Positions 1-11,414 of a stretch of 64,000 nucleotides of DNA are shown here, one piece after another. The position numbers and the translations under genes are program-made. The notes beneath the pieces were generated by a model. The model worked only from the letters and a program-made list of their open reading frames with translations, was not told the origin of the DNA and searched no databases. The DNA comes from Lanius collurio (lineage: Eukaryota > Chordata > Aves > Passeriformes > Laniidae), in the NCBI GenBank assembly GCA_020086605.1, contig JACBWW010000004.1, forward strand, positions 14,358,932-14,422,931. Reading direction: 5' to 3'. Numbering within the stretch: the first letter of the stretch is position 1; the number at the start of each line of letters is the position of its first letter.

Positions 1-1158
1 CAGGGATATGACTAACAGCCAAACATGGAAAGAATTCTGTACATGACCATAGCTGATAACTTTAGAAGTTGTCAATGCTTCTCTTTAATCTACTGATAAA
101 TATGTTGAGGTGTCAAAGAGATTGCCAGATTTATTATCATCATTATTATTTCAAACTATATTAACTCAGCTTTATCCAAGTCTTTATCCAAGACAAAATA
201 TTTTTTATTTTGTTAGATTATTTATTTATTTTTGTTAGATTAAAATCCTCATGGCAACAAATATCAAAAAATTAAATGTAATATTTGTGATATGAAATTA
301 AATTAATCACAGAAGACATCAGACACATGGAAGGTATTAGAACCCTTTATTTAGGAAGAAGTTACCACAGAACCTTTACTGTAAGGTGCAGTAAAGATGA
401 GAAGTACTAGTCAGTACATTTAAACCTGTGGATGATATTTGGACAAATTCATGTGCCAAGTTCTATAAGAATCTATTTGGTTTTGCTGTTACTTCTCAAT
501 TAGGGCAACAACCATCCTGGGCCTCATCTCTGGTGCTTGTTGACAAAAGTGTCAGTGTTCCATGAAAAGGTACAGTTGCTGTGAAATATTTGTCTTTTGC
601 TACTTTTTTTGCACATTTCTTCTGATCTCTTTGTGCTTCATAATGAAATTAAAAATCTGAAACAACTACAGAAGACACATGAATGATTGGCAACTACAAA
701 CAATTACTCTCCCTGATTCATGTAGTCAGAATATGTTTATTTCCACCAGCTGGTAAAGAAAGCTGGGGGTAATTTACTCATCATTTTTGTCCTGTTCCAA
801 TGCACACTGAGGTCAGGTGAAAGACAAAATGAGGATTGCTATTGCACCAACACATTTAAAGTAACAGAAAACCTGACATGCTTACTGTTTTTATTGACCT
901 ACTGGCTACTAAAATCAGGTGATTATTTGGGAATAACCCTTTTAATTAAAAAAACAAAACCAAAAAAACCCAGGCAAAATAAAAATGAACTTCCCCTCAA
1001 AAACCAGTAAAGCCTCCTCCAAATATGTAATAGAAATAAAGGGTAAAAAAATCAGTCAAATGAGTAAAGGAAACCCAGACAACATTAATTTTAAGTCAGA
1101 CAGGTATTAAAAAACCTTTGAACACTAAAGTTGCAATTACAAATTGTGTATTTAAGAA
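1..1158. other. Unique-looking AT-rich DNA
   Basis: I see no open frame with protein-like content, no transposon signature and no RNA gene here. There are short A/T-rich runs, for example the TTA/ATT-rich stretch near 130-150 and A-runs near 945-965. It is probably intergenic or intronic. The interval ends at the left flank of the LTR that begins at 1164. Confidence 0.6.
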
Positions 1159-1163
1159 ACTAT

Positions 1164-2248
1164 TATAGTGGGTTGATTCTGGTTGGATGCCAGGCACCCA
1201 CCAAAGCCACTCTCTTACTCTCCTCCATGACTGGACAGAGGAGAGAAAATATGATGAAGGGTTCATGAGTTGAGATAGGGCCCAGGAGAGATCACTCCCT
1301 GAATACTGTCATAGGCAAAACAGGCTGGAATTGGGTACATTAATTGACTTTATTACTAACAAAATTGGAGCAGGATAATGAGAAGTAAAATAAAAATACC
1401 TTTTCCCCACTGCTCCCTCCTTCCCAACCTCTACCTCCCACCCCGCAATTGTGCAGGAAGACAGGGAATGGGAGTTATGATCAATTCATCACATGCTGTT
1501 TCTGCTGATGCTGGTGAGAGAGGAGTCCTTCCCCTGCTCCAGAGCATAGTCTCTTCCACAGGAAAAAGTTCTTCATGAACTTTTCCAAACTTCAGTCCCT
1601 CCCATGGAGACAGTTCTCCATGAACTGCTGTAACGTGGTTCACTCTTTCACAGGGTGCAGTCCTTCAGGCACAGCCTGCTCCAGTTTGGGTCCCCACAGG
1701 GTCACAAGTCCTACCAGCAAACCTGCTCCAGCATGGGCTCCTTTCTCTGTGGGTCTGCAGGCCCCTGCCAGGAGCCTGTTCCAGCACAAGCCTCTCATGG
1801 GTTCACAGCCCTCTCATGCACCTGTTTTGGTGTGGTCTCTGCCACGGGCTGCAGGTGAATGTCTGCATCTCCACACTCCTCCATGGGCTGCAGGGGCACA
1901 GCTGCCTCACCAGGGGCTGCACCATGGGCTGCAGGGGAATCCCAGCTCCCATGCCCGGAGCAATTCCTCCTGCACAGACCTTGGTGTCTGCAGAGCTGTT
2001 CCTCTCACTTTTGCTCACTCTATTCTTCCTGGACACAACTACAACTGGGCAATACCTTTTTTAAAATTCTTAAATATGTTACCACAGAGGTGTTGCCACC
2101 ATTTCTAATAGGCCCAGCCTTGACTAGCAGCACTAGTTCCATCTTGGAACTGGCTGGCTGGACATGAAATAAGCTTCCAGCAGCTTCTCACAAAAGCCAC
2201 CCCTGCAGCACCTTTGCTACCAGAACCTGGCCATGCAAACCCAATGCA
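1164..2248 (-). mobile_element. Solo LTR, avian ERVL-type, ~1.1 kb
   Basis: The block is far more GC-rich than its flanks. By recall it matches a common long avian ERVL-type LTR whose sense strand is minus here. On the plus strand it opens with TATAGTGGGTTGA, a decayed form of the expected TGTGGTGGGTTGA end, and closes with CCAATGCA. The 5 bp ACTAT stands immediately outside both ends (1159-1163 and 2249-2253), as expected for a target-site duplication. A polyadenylation signal AATAAA on the minus strand lies at 1349-1354. No internal retroviral region is attached, so this is a solo LTR left by recombination. Open frames over it on both strands are by-products of its GC-rich tandem structure. 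The family name is not certain; membership of an avian LTR family is fairly sure. Confidence 0.85.
1590..1945. repeat. Minisatellite-like array inside the LTR
   Basis: Degenerate units recur here, mixing CTCCAGCATGGG-like and CCATGGGCTGCAGGGG-like blocks at intervals of a few tens of bases. Clear copies of the second block are at about 1845-1855, 1882-1895 and 1923-1937. Units differ by many substitutions, so the array is old. Such an array is part of the U3-side body of this long LTR type as I remember it, rather than an independent satellite. Confidence 0.6.
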
Positions 2249-2253
2249 ACTAT

Positions 2254-3726
2254 CTACACTTTTTTGTCCCCTCTCAGTTTCAATCAATTTTTTTAAACAG
2301 GATACAGTTACTTAAAGACTGATTTACTCAATGACAGCTGGCTCAGTATCTCCTTTCCCATCAGCTGCCCCAAACAGTTTTCTGTCTTTAGGGTATTTAA
2401 CTTATTATAATTATTAATTTATGAAGTGCAATGTAAGGTAAATCTCCACTTCTAAACAAACACTAAATAAGATAACTTAGTAACAAATGTAAGATGTCTG
2501 CATGAAATTTGACTCCATGGAAGCCATTGTTTCAGCACGACAGTTTCTGGACATGGGGTTTGTTTGACTAAAAAAGATGAGTTGTAATGATCTGGGGAAA
2601 CCACTGTTGGTAGCCCGCTCCCAAGTATAATGGGAAGTTGCAGGCATGTTGGTGGTGATTTGGGAAATCCAAAGGCGAATTCCCAAGACTTCTCCACTGG
2701 AAAATTATAAGATATCTTATCTGGGTATTTTGTTAAGCATTGAGTAGTTTTTATGCAAGCTTGATTCATTCAAGCATATAAACCGATAGTCATTTACATT
2801 GCATGACTAGTTTAGGTCACCCAAGTGTCCTGTGAAAGTAGAGCTGATGGTGACTGATTGCCAATAACATCAGACTGGGAGGCCAAGTGATCCTGAGAGC
2901 TGCTTCCTGCTGCATTCCTGCAGGAGCCTTCTCAAAAGCTTGCAGTTGTTCTACTGCAGTGCTGTGTGTTTTTTCTCTGCAGAAGAGAATATCAGGGAAT
3001 ACATGTGTTCATGAATGTGAAACAAAATTGCAAAAATGAAATAATGTGCTATTTTTTTTCTAAAAAATGTATCAAGTTTCTGTTGATGTGTCTTTACAGA
3101 AGCCATCTGAATTATGATATGGATTAATTTGATTTAGTAATTCTTCAGTTCTAGGAAATCTAGTAGAAGTTCATAATTTAAAATGAATCATGACCTGTTA
3201 AAAGATTGGTAACTAAAGCTGAAAAAAATGCAATTAGAGGCACCATTAAAATTGTGCAAGTCTAAGATACAATATTTTCCTGATACTATATATTGCTGTT
3301 CTAGTGCCGATTAATTCAGCCAAATGTAACATAAATTACTTCACTGACTTAGGTGTAGTGACTCCAAACAAGTGGCTGTGCAGGGGGGAGGACAGTTATG
3401 GTGCTTCAGCTGGAATAGGCAATGTTGTATGTATTATTAAAATCAATAGAAATAATACTTCAAAGCAAAAAATACGAGTCTTGGGCAAAGTCACACCATA
3501 AAAAAGTATTTATGGATTAATAAAAACAATGTTTGTTTCTCTTACTATAGAATTCTCAAGTGGCACCCAGTTACTGTTTTTCCACTGTGTGCACTAACTC
3601 TGAGAAGTTTTGCACAGCCCTTAAGCTGTTCATTAAAAATATTTCTGTTGACCTTTGCTTAGAGTTCTAAGGAAGGAAATAGGGTGAAAGGACTCAAACT
3701 ATTCTATTTCTTTATTTTTCCTAGTT
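2254..3726. other. Unique-looking DNA between LTR and CR1
   Basis: No transposon match is evident. Short open frames on the minus strand at 2452-2769 have no recognisable motif and probably are chance. The stretch around 2870-2960 is locally GC-richer and is followed by a pyrimidine-rich TTTTTTCTCTGCAG at about 2969-2982 that resembles a splice acceptor, but no supporting open frame or donor stands out. Confidence 0.5.
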
Positions 3727-4587
3727 GTTAGCTTCAGGTGGTGTGGTTGTCACACTTGAAGAATGGGATGCCGTCTAGAAGGACCTGGTCAAGCTCAGAA
3801 AGAGAACCCATGGGAATCTCATGCAGTTTAGCAAGACCAAGCACAAGGTGCTGTACCTGGGTCAGGGCAACCCCTGGCATCAACACAGGCTGGGGATGAA
3901 CAGATTGAGAGCAGCCCTGCCAAGAAGGACTTGGGGGTGTTGGTGGGTGAGAGGCTGGACATGAGCCAGCAAAGTGCCCGTGCCACCTGGAGAGCCAAAC
4001 ATGTCCTGGGCTGCATCCAAAGCAGTGTGGGCAGCAGGGAGAGGGAGGGGATTCTGCCCCTCTCTCCCCTCTGGTGAGATCCCATCTGGAACTCTGCATC
4101 CAGCTCTGGGGTCCCCCGCCCAGGAGAGATGAGAACTTGTGTGAGGGAGTTCAGAGGGGCACTTAGAGGGATGGAGCAGGTCTCTTGAAAGGAGAAGCTA
4201 AGATAATTGGGATGGTTCAGCCTGGAAGTGAGAAGGCTTTGGGGTGACAAAATTAAAGACTTTCAGTACCTGAAAGGAGCCTGCAAGTAAGATGAAGAGT
4301 ATTGACAGGAGTGTGTAGCAGCAGGTCAAGGGAAAAGGCCTCATATTCAAAGAGATTAGCTTTGGATTAGGTATTTGGAAGAAATTCTTTACTGTGAGGG
4401 TGGTGAGATGATGGAACAGGCTTCCCCGAGAAGTTCTGGGTGCCGAATTTCTGGAAGTGTTCAAGGTGAGGTTTGATGGGGCTCTGAGCAACCTGGTCTA
4501 GTGAAGGCGTCTCTGTCCATGGCAGGGGGTTGGAACTAGGTAATCTTTAAGGTGCCTTCAGACCCAACTCATTCTATGATTCTAGGT
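3727..4587 (+). mobile_element. CR1 LINE, 5'-truncated, with 3' end
   Basis: This is the 3' part of a chicken-repeat-1 (CR1) non-LTR retrotransposon in sense orientation. It starts within the reverse-transcriptase ORF2, shortly after the FADD region, at GGTGTGGTTGTCACACTTG. It runs through the ORF2 C-terminus (CCCATGGGAATCTCATG, GGACTTGGGGGTGTTGGTGG, CTGGACATGAGCC) and the 3' untranslated region. It ends in CATTCTATGATTCTAGG, a copy of the CR1 terminal repeat. Many stops and indels break the frame, so it is dead. 5' truncation is the usual outcome of target-primed insertion. Apparent minus-strand frames at 3734-4491 are antisense shadows. Confidence 0.93.
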
Positions 4588-6043
4588 CTAACTTAAATCT
4601 GTTATCTTTACCATCTACTTGATATTTTTTTAAATTAAGAATAACAATCTGACATTTAATAGTCCTGGGAAAATACCTTTGATAAAACACACCTGATAAT
4701 CATACAGCTGTTAAAGCACTTTGATCATGTTTGCTAGGCAGGGATTGCTTTATTTCACCTCTATTGGAATTTTTCTTTTTAAGATAAAGGAGGATTTTTC
4801 TTTTTTAAAAGACAAATTCAAATTTTTGTACTGTTGTAAGGTGTATTTTAATGATGTTTTTCATAATATTCACTTTTTATTTACAATGGAAATTTATAAA
4901 TTTATAATTACATGCACAATGATTTATGAAATTGTTTAAATGCATCCCTAATTACTCTATGTTAACGACTAATGTAAATTATTTAAAGACTCAATTTGAA
5001 ATTCTCTCTTATTTTCCTTATTTCTGACATATATAGACAAAATTAAAATATCTGAGGGGGAAAATAAATACTTAGAATTAAAATTCATATCCATTTTGAA
5101 ATGGACCCACTTTTTAGAAAATTATTTATAAATTTTTGAAATGAAATAATTTTAAAGTTTTTTAATAGTTTAAAGGAGAGTTTGATGAAAAATATATGAT
5201 TACTATATCAATGCAAATTCAAAATTGTTTTCCATCTACAAATAGCTTTCAGTGAAAATTATTTTTAGCTGAAAAAAAGACATTTCTGTCTACTAGAGGT
5301 TTTCTTGTAGTTCTGCTCATATTGATATGTTGTATTTTTTAACTGACATTATAACTATGAAAAATACTTTCCACTTGGACATATTAGGCTGCTGCTAGGT
5401 CATATTAATTTATGCTCCTAGTTTTCTGTGACCTTTTACCTTTCTGAAAAATATTTTAGACAGGTAATTTGCTATTGTCTCAGTGGGCGATAGAGAATTC
5501 AAACTTGCTAACAATGTAAGAGATAATACTTTTTATGTATCCAGACAGTCTGTGTGACTGTGCCTTAGATGATGATATATTGAAAAGATTTTAGGAGATG
5601 TAGTACAACAGATGAAAATGGAAAAAAACTGTGCATAATTTCTGGTATGTTTGTTCATGAGAATAGTTTGTGCTATTAATTAAGTAGGAATATATTTACT
5701 GCAGTTATAAATGTTATTTTTGCTAATCTCTGCACTCAGTGTAGTCAATGTAATATTAGTGAAAGACTTAATCACTAGGATTACTTTCTTTCTTTCTTTT
5801 GGATTAACTTCATTCAATTCAATAGTGACTTGTCATTGCATATATTCCCCTCTCAGTTTTCCAGTATGTTAGTCATTAACTCTCTCTGAAAAAAAATCCT
5901 GCTAAACTATACAGTTGTAGACATGACAAACACCAGTCTTGACCATTTTTCCAATTTAAGGTTCATAGCATCATAGTAATAAGAAATCATGGAAAAATAA
6001 CTACATATGTCATAATTCAACAAGAATTCATAGAAACATAACT
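4588..6043. other. Very AT-rich unique-looking DNA
   Basis: No gene or transposon is recognised. A short (TTTC)n microsatellite lies at 5785-5800. Long A/T runs dominate and all open frames are short and composition-driven. Confidence 0.55.
5785..5800. repeat. (TTTC)n microsatellite
   Basis: About four TTTC units in a row, visible directly. Too short to suggest a function. Confidence 0.7.
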
Positions 6044-6048
6044 ATATA

Positions 6049-6636
6049 TGTGATGGTTTAGCCTCAGCTCGCAGACAAGCCTCACACAGCTGCTCATTCA
6101 CTCCCTCATCAGTGGAAGTGGAGAGAGAATCAGAAGGATAAAAACTGGAACAGTCATGAGATAAAGACTGTTTATTAGGAAAAGTAAAAGCTGCGCAGGA
6201 TAGCAAAAGGTGCATGCATAAGCAAAACAAAGCACTGCTTCCCAAGTGTTCAGCTGTCTCCAGGAGAGCAGGGCCTCACCTCCCCTAACAGTGACTCGGG
6301 GAAGACAAATGGTTTGACTCTAAAGGTGCTCCCCTTTCCTCTTTCTTCCCCTCAATTTCTATACTGAGAATGATGTCACAAGGTCTGGAATATCCCTTTG
6401 GTCAGTTTGGGTCACCTGTCCCAGCTGTGTCTCCTCCCAACCTCCCATGCCCCCCCAACTTCCTCACCAGCTTAGTAGTATGGAAAGCCGAAAAGGCCTT
6501 GGCTTTTTGCAAACCCTGCTCAACACTAACAAAAAGAAATATCTCTGTTATCAACTCTGTGCAGCATAATCCAAAACACAGACCCTTACCAGCCACTGTG
6601 AAGAAAATCAACTAAACCCCAGCCAAAACCACCGCA
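6049..6636 (-). mobile_element. Solo LTR, avian ERVL-type, 588 bp
   Basis: The element starts TGTGATGGTTTAGCC and ends CCACCGCA on the plus strand, giving canonical TG...CA ends. It is flanked by a perfect 5 bp direct repeat ATATA (6044-6048 and 6637-6641). From memory its sequence matches a very common avian ERVL LTR read on the minus strand. Recognisable landmarks are TTTGGTCAGTTTGGGTCACC at about 6399-6418 and the minus-strand polyadenylation signal AATAAA at 6171-6176, about 120 bp from the minus-strand 3' end. No gag, pol or env sequence adjoins it. The frames at 6370-6615 (plus) and 6402-6611 (minus) lie within it and are not genes. Confidence 0.9.
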
Positions 6637-6641
6637 ATATA

Positions 6642-9600
6642 GTATCCCTTTAAATGTACAGAGATCTGTTCTTGAAACTTGTTATATGAAAGGGGAAAAG
6701 AAAAAGGATTTAATGGGCTGACAACTATTAAAACTTGAGTGCATTTCAATAATTTATTTTATGGTCAGATTTGATAAAAACAAATATATTTGACTAAGGA
6801 TGGGCAAAACTAGCTACTAAGATAAAATAACACAGAGAGACACTGAGAACCAAAATACAGCACAACAAATCTGAAGAGTTACTCTTAGCAATCTGAAGGT
6901 TGCTCAACAGAAAAACTTTGCTATTGTTCTGCCTCATAGATGTATTTCATATTTGGCATGCTACCTTTTTTTCACCTTGCTTAGTTCAGAGATGTAAAAA
7001 CTGCCATTAAAGAGAAAAAAGAAGAATAAAAAGAAAAAAAAAAATTGAGACTGTTTATTCAAAATTTGAGAGAAAACAAAGGATGGATCTGTTGTCTCTT
7101 CTGTATTCTTGCTGATATTTCCTTTAATTTGTATGTAAAGAGAATAAAGAATTTATAATTTGATTTCTATATCTCAAAAAGAAATAACACAATGAAAATA
7201 ATTATTCTGTCTAGCATGTTTTCAAGTTCCTTCTTGCCTCTACTTCTTTGCCTTTTAAGCATCTAATTACTGTCTGGTTCAATATGAGTTGCATTGTTAT
7301 TTTGATTCCACTGTGTTTTCAAAAATGTGTGAAAGCACATAAGGGGCAAAAGAATATTATCTGTGAACATGTCATGCCTGTTGATAACCTTTCAAAGGGA
7401 AATCTGTATGTGGGGGAAGTATTTTTTTCCATTTTACCTCTGGATGCTTGCACTAAAAATTGACAGAAAGGCACTGAGTTAATTTTCCTTGTAAAAGCCA
7501 GTAAACTGAGTCTGGATTATGCTCTTTTGGCTAATCTCTGCCCCACCCCCATTTGAAACTGGTAATGCAGGTCTGCCCTAAGCAGACCTTTGTGCAGTTT
7601 ATATGTATAGTTTTTTGCTATGATTTTAGAATTTAAACAGAAGATGAGCTGTTGTGTTATGGAGGGTTTGATAGTGAGAAGAACTTTAGCTGTGTTTCCA
7701 AGGAGCTCTGGACAGAAAAAAATAAATCAGTGTCATAATCAATATCCTTGATTGAGGACTGACTACACCTTTGGCCTTGTGTCATACTCTGCTCCTTTGC
7801 TCATCTCACGTAAAACCCTGCTGTCAAAGTGAAGAAGCGCTAAAGACCACACTGGGATGTGAACCCCTCACTGCAGCAGCAGGCTAACTGGGGGTGTCTC
7901 TCTCAAGCCACAATAAAAGCAGTGCACAGAAGGAAGAGGGAAGTAGACTTGAGGAGGAGGTGGCTGTGTCCAGGGATCTAATGAAGTCTTAGTCTCTCAA
8001 GCTATCTGAAGTAATTTGTTTCTGGAAGAAAAAATCTGCCACTGCTGCTGTGTCAGACAGACATTCCATCAGTATCTGGAGGGGATTCCAGCCTGTTTTC
8101 TCTCTGAGGTAGAGATCTGCCTTCCCTGTAATTTTGCCAATCTGTGTTACTGTCTGCTATGTCAGTGCTAGTACTGACCTTGAATCTAGGCTTACACCTC
8201 TTGAGGCAGGGTGGACAAGACTCAGTCCTGTTCTACTGCAGGTACAGTAACATGTAGCTGCTCTTAGGATTTTTGATGACTTCCCACTTGTAGGCACAAC
8301 CAAGGATTGCATTAATGGTAACAACATGAAAAACCCTGAGGGGAGTGGGGAGAGTTACGAAGACATTTTTCAACTAGGTGTATTAATTTCAGTTTCATAT
8401 TTTGGTTCATTCATAACTTATAACAAGCTCACTTAACAATCACTAGTTTTGAAATAAAATGAGAACTTAGTTACAAACTATTCCATCAAGTATTCAACAT
8501 TCACTTTTAGTAATTATTAGACCAGTAATTTTAAAACTTCTTGTTTTCTGTTTCATTTAATATTTATTGTTTTTGTCAGGGGTTTTTTAATCACTTTCCA
8601 TGGAAGAAGTTTAACTGCTTTTATGCTAATCAAGCTGGAGCAAATGAGAAGAACCAGGTGAAAAACAGAAACCAAAAACCTTTCTTAATTTCTTACAGTA
8701 AAATTAAAGAAACATAGGTAGATAAACATTCTAATAAATATCCTACAGAAAATAACAAAATTCTATTGTGAACCTACATGATAACAAGGTTCTGATATCT
8801 TAATTTCTGGAAGAAAAATTGTGTACTTAAGTGTCTAGTTCACTACAAAACATGTATGATTTCAAAATGTAGGTGTGTCTGTCAATAAGTGTGTGTGTAT
8901 AAATTCTCTTACAGCCCTTAATTGTTTCAGGCCAGAAATTCTTTAGAAGAAGTTCACTATTAGTGAAAATATATTGTGCAAATTCCCTCAGGTCAGGCAG
9001 CTGCCCTGTGGGAAGTATAGTAGTGAGTTTTAAAAAGCAGAAAAAAAGTTACTATATTAAAAGCCACTTAACCTATTTTCAGAGATTTCAAATAGAAATG
9101 CTGTGTCTGCACATACCCCATACCTAGACTGATAAGTGAACAAACCTACACTTACCTGAAGACTTTGGCACTGTCTTGAAGCACGTCTGCCTAGCACCAC
9201 AACACTTTCAACTCTCCACCAAGCCTTTCACTGCCAAAAGAAATAGTGAAAAATTGTACAATTATGTTTTTATAATCAATGGAACTTATTTACATATAAA
9301 GATAAAATGTCTTAACGTTTTCCATGTGATGATTGATATTATGGTCTACAACACAGAGTTTGGCATCTAAGTAAAAGGTGGTATCAAATTAAGAAAAGTA
9401 TGTAAAGCACAAAAGCATACAAAATGGGTGAAAACTGATACTCATCTCCTTCCTCAGAAGTTAAACAACAAAACTGAATAGACCAAGCTGCATTTGAGAT
9501 AAAGTTGGTGGAACACTTTCCAGGTGGTACACCATCTGAAAGTCACTATCAGTACTAAATGCTAAGATCTCCTAGCAAGAATACCTTGCCACTTTGTAGC

Positions 9601-10166
9601 CATATAAACATTAAATTTGGATAAATGACAATATGTAGAAGTGTGCTAAGAAAGCCAAGGTAAGTGTCAGCTCCCCAACAACACTTCCAGGAAAAGGAGC
9701 AATAAATCTGTCTAAAACAAAGGAAAAAAAGAGGCAAAAATCTTCATGACAAGACACAAGAGGGATTATGTTAGTAATATAACCAGAAACAGAAACAGCT
9801 GCTGTGAAAACTGATAGTAAAACACTTTATCAACTCGACAAGATTTTAAGTGGTGAATTTACACTAGCTAAAGGGTATACTAGCAAAAAAATAATAGAAA
9901 TACTACAAAGGACATATACCATGTCATCAATTTATGTAGTTGGCTTTCTAAGCTTACTCTTCATTTCTATATGGAGTACAAGTTTCTTGTCTTCACTTCC
10001 AAAGCTCTGTTCACAGTATACCCTCCTCTTGTTTCAGACTTTTAATCTGTGGAGTAAATTATTTTCTTCTCTGATATTTCTCCAGTCCATCTCTCCTGTT
10101 TACATGTGAGACAATTGAAAAAATTCCACCTTTGTCTCAGCCCCATCCTTTTCTTGAATACAAAGA
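6642..10166. other. Unique-looking DNA, no gene seen
   Basis: I recognise no transposon, RNA gene or coding exon. The part from about 7760 to 8270 is less AT-rich than its surroundings and could hold conserved noncoding sequence, but this cannot be judged from one genome. Short frames at 7248-7463 and 9176-9370 look like chance. Confidence 0.45.
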
Positions 10167-10188
10167 AGTTCTATGCAAGTTCTATGCA
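10167..10188. repeat. 11 bp tandem repeat, two units
   Basis: AGTTCTATGCA occurs twice back to back (10167-10177 and 10178-10188). It abuts the left edge of the first copy of the 128 bp duplication that begins at 10191, so replication slippage and the larger duplication may be connected. Confidence 0.7.
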
Positions 10189-10190
10189 AG

Positions 10191-10318
10191 CACAGATAAA
10201 AATATTACCCAAAAGTCTGCTTAACAAGATAGAAGTATGAAAATAAAGAAGGAATCAAATAAAATGTCACAGTTCTGAATTCAAACATTAAACTAGAAAA
10301 AAGAGATCCAGATATATG
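10191..10318 (+). repeat. 128 bp direct duplication, copy 1
   Basis: This segment, from CACAGATAAAAATATTACCC to GATCCAGATATATG, is repeated at 11287-11414 at a constant offset of 1096 bp. I count only about four substitutions and no indel. Similarity stops sharply at both edges. The sequence itself does not look like CR1 or an LTR. Confidence 0.9.
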
Positions 10319-11286
10319 CAAGTATTGTGAAAAAAATTGTTCTTTTCCTCCTTATTGCCCAGGATGGGATTAAACTCTATGAACAATAATCTTTACAGAC
10401 ACTAAACTACTTTTTTCTTAAACTTCTTCGATAATATCTTATCTACAACATATCTAATCAGGAAAATTCCTTATTTACTTTACTGTTTTATGCCACAGGT
10501 AGAGAATGTACTATTCATTTTACTTTACAATTCTATGTCCTTGAAGATTTTTTTATTATTAGATGTTCTTACAACAAGTGAGAATATATTTTCAATCTTT
10601 CAACAAGTGTCATATTTGCTAAATTTCTCAACTTTTGTTGGTTTTCTCTGTATTAGTTTAGGCCAATGCATATCTTTCTTGTATTGTAGGGCCCAAAAGT
10701 GGACGTGATAACAATGTTGAACATTTTGGTTTTTACTTCTACTTTTCTTCTCTGCAGGGGTTTGTTTTTTTTATTTCCCCTCCCTCACCCCACAGTCCAC
10801 ACTGAAGTTTACCTGCTTCACAAGAGCATGGACTTTTGATTCTTCTTCAACTCATAATCTAGTTCATAATGTAACTAACATAAGAATTTAATTTGTTTTC
10901 TCTTTGCCTATTCCTTGTAAACCATTGTCTCTGAACTTCATTGTTTTTTTCAAGCATTTTCAAATTGTCTCTGCATATATAGATTGCTTTTTATTTCCAT
11001 TCTTTGTTGCTTTCACTCACAGTTTCTTGTCTGCAAAAGCAATAAGACTATCCTCTATTTCATCATTTAATTCTTCATTGAAAATAGTGAATTCATCTAG
11101 ACCCAGTGCTGACCTTGTAGCATCCTATACATAAGCACTCTGGAATGAAATAACTTTTTCCTCCTGCTTCTTTATTGTTGATTTGGCTAGAGCTACATTA
11201 TAGACACCATATGGCTTATTAACAACAATAAACTAGCATTAGACAGATTTTTCTGACAATGGAGACCAAAATAAAGCTCAGAAAAA
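10319..11286. other. Spacer between the two 128 bp copies
   Basis: This 968 bp interval is AT-rich with no transposon I recognise. Short plus-strand frames at 10490-10708 and 10904-11134 lack motifs. It may simply be the unique segment across which the 128 bp sequence was copied. Confidence 0.5.
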
Positions 11287-11414
11287 CACAGACAAAAATA
11301 TTACCCAAAAGTCTGCTTAACAAGATAGAAGTATGAAAATAAAGGAGGAATCAAATAAAATTTCACAGTTCTGAATTCAAACATTAAATTAGAAAAAAGA
11401 GATCCAGATATATG
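11287..11414 (+). repeat. 128 bp direct duplication, copy 2
   Basis: Second copy of the segment at 10191-10318, same orientation, about 97% identical by eye. A 192-codon minus-strand open frame (11301-11879) overlaps it. That frame has no recognisable domain and its C-terminal part lies inside the duplication. Confidence 0.9.

Noticed and set aside
1575..2108. 177-codon open frame on the plus strand
   Set aside because: It lies within the ERVL-type LTR, is antisense to it, and its Pro/Ser/Cys-rich content follows from the GC-rich tandem units.
3734..4491. Several minus-strand frames of 97-140 codons
   Set aside because: They are antisense to the CR1 at 3727-4587; the sense strand carries recognisable decayed ORF2.
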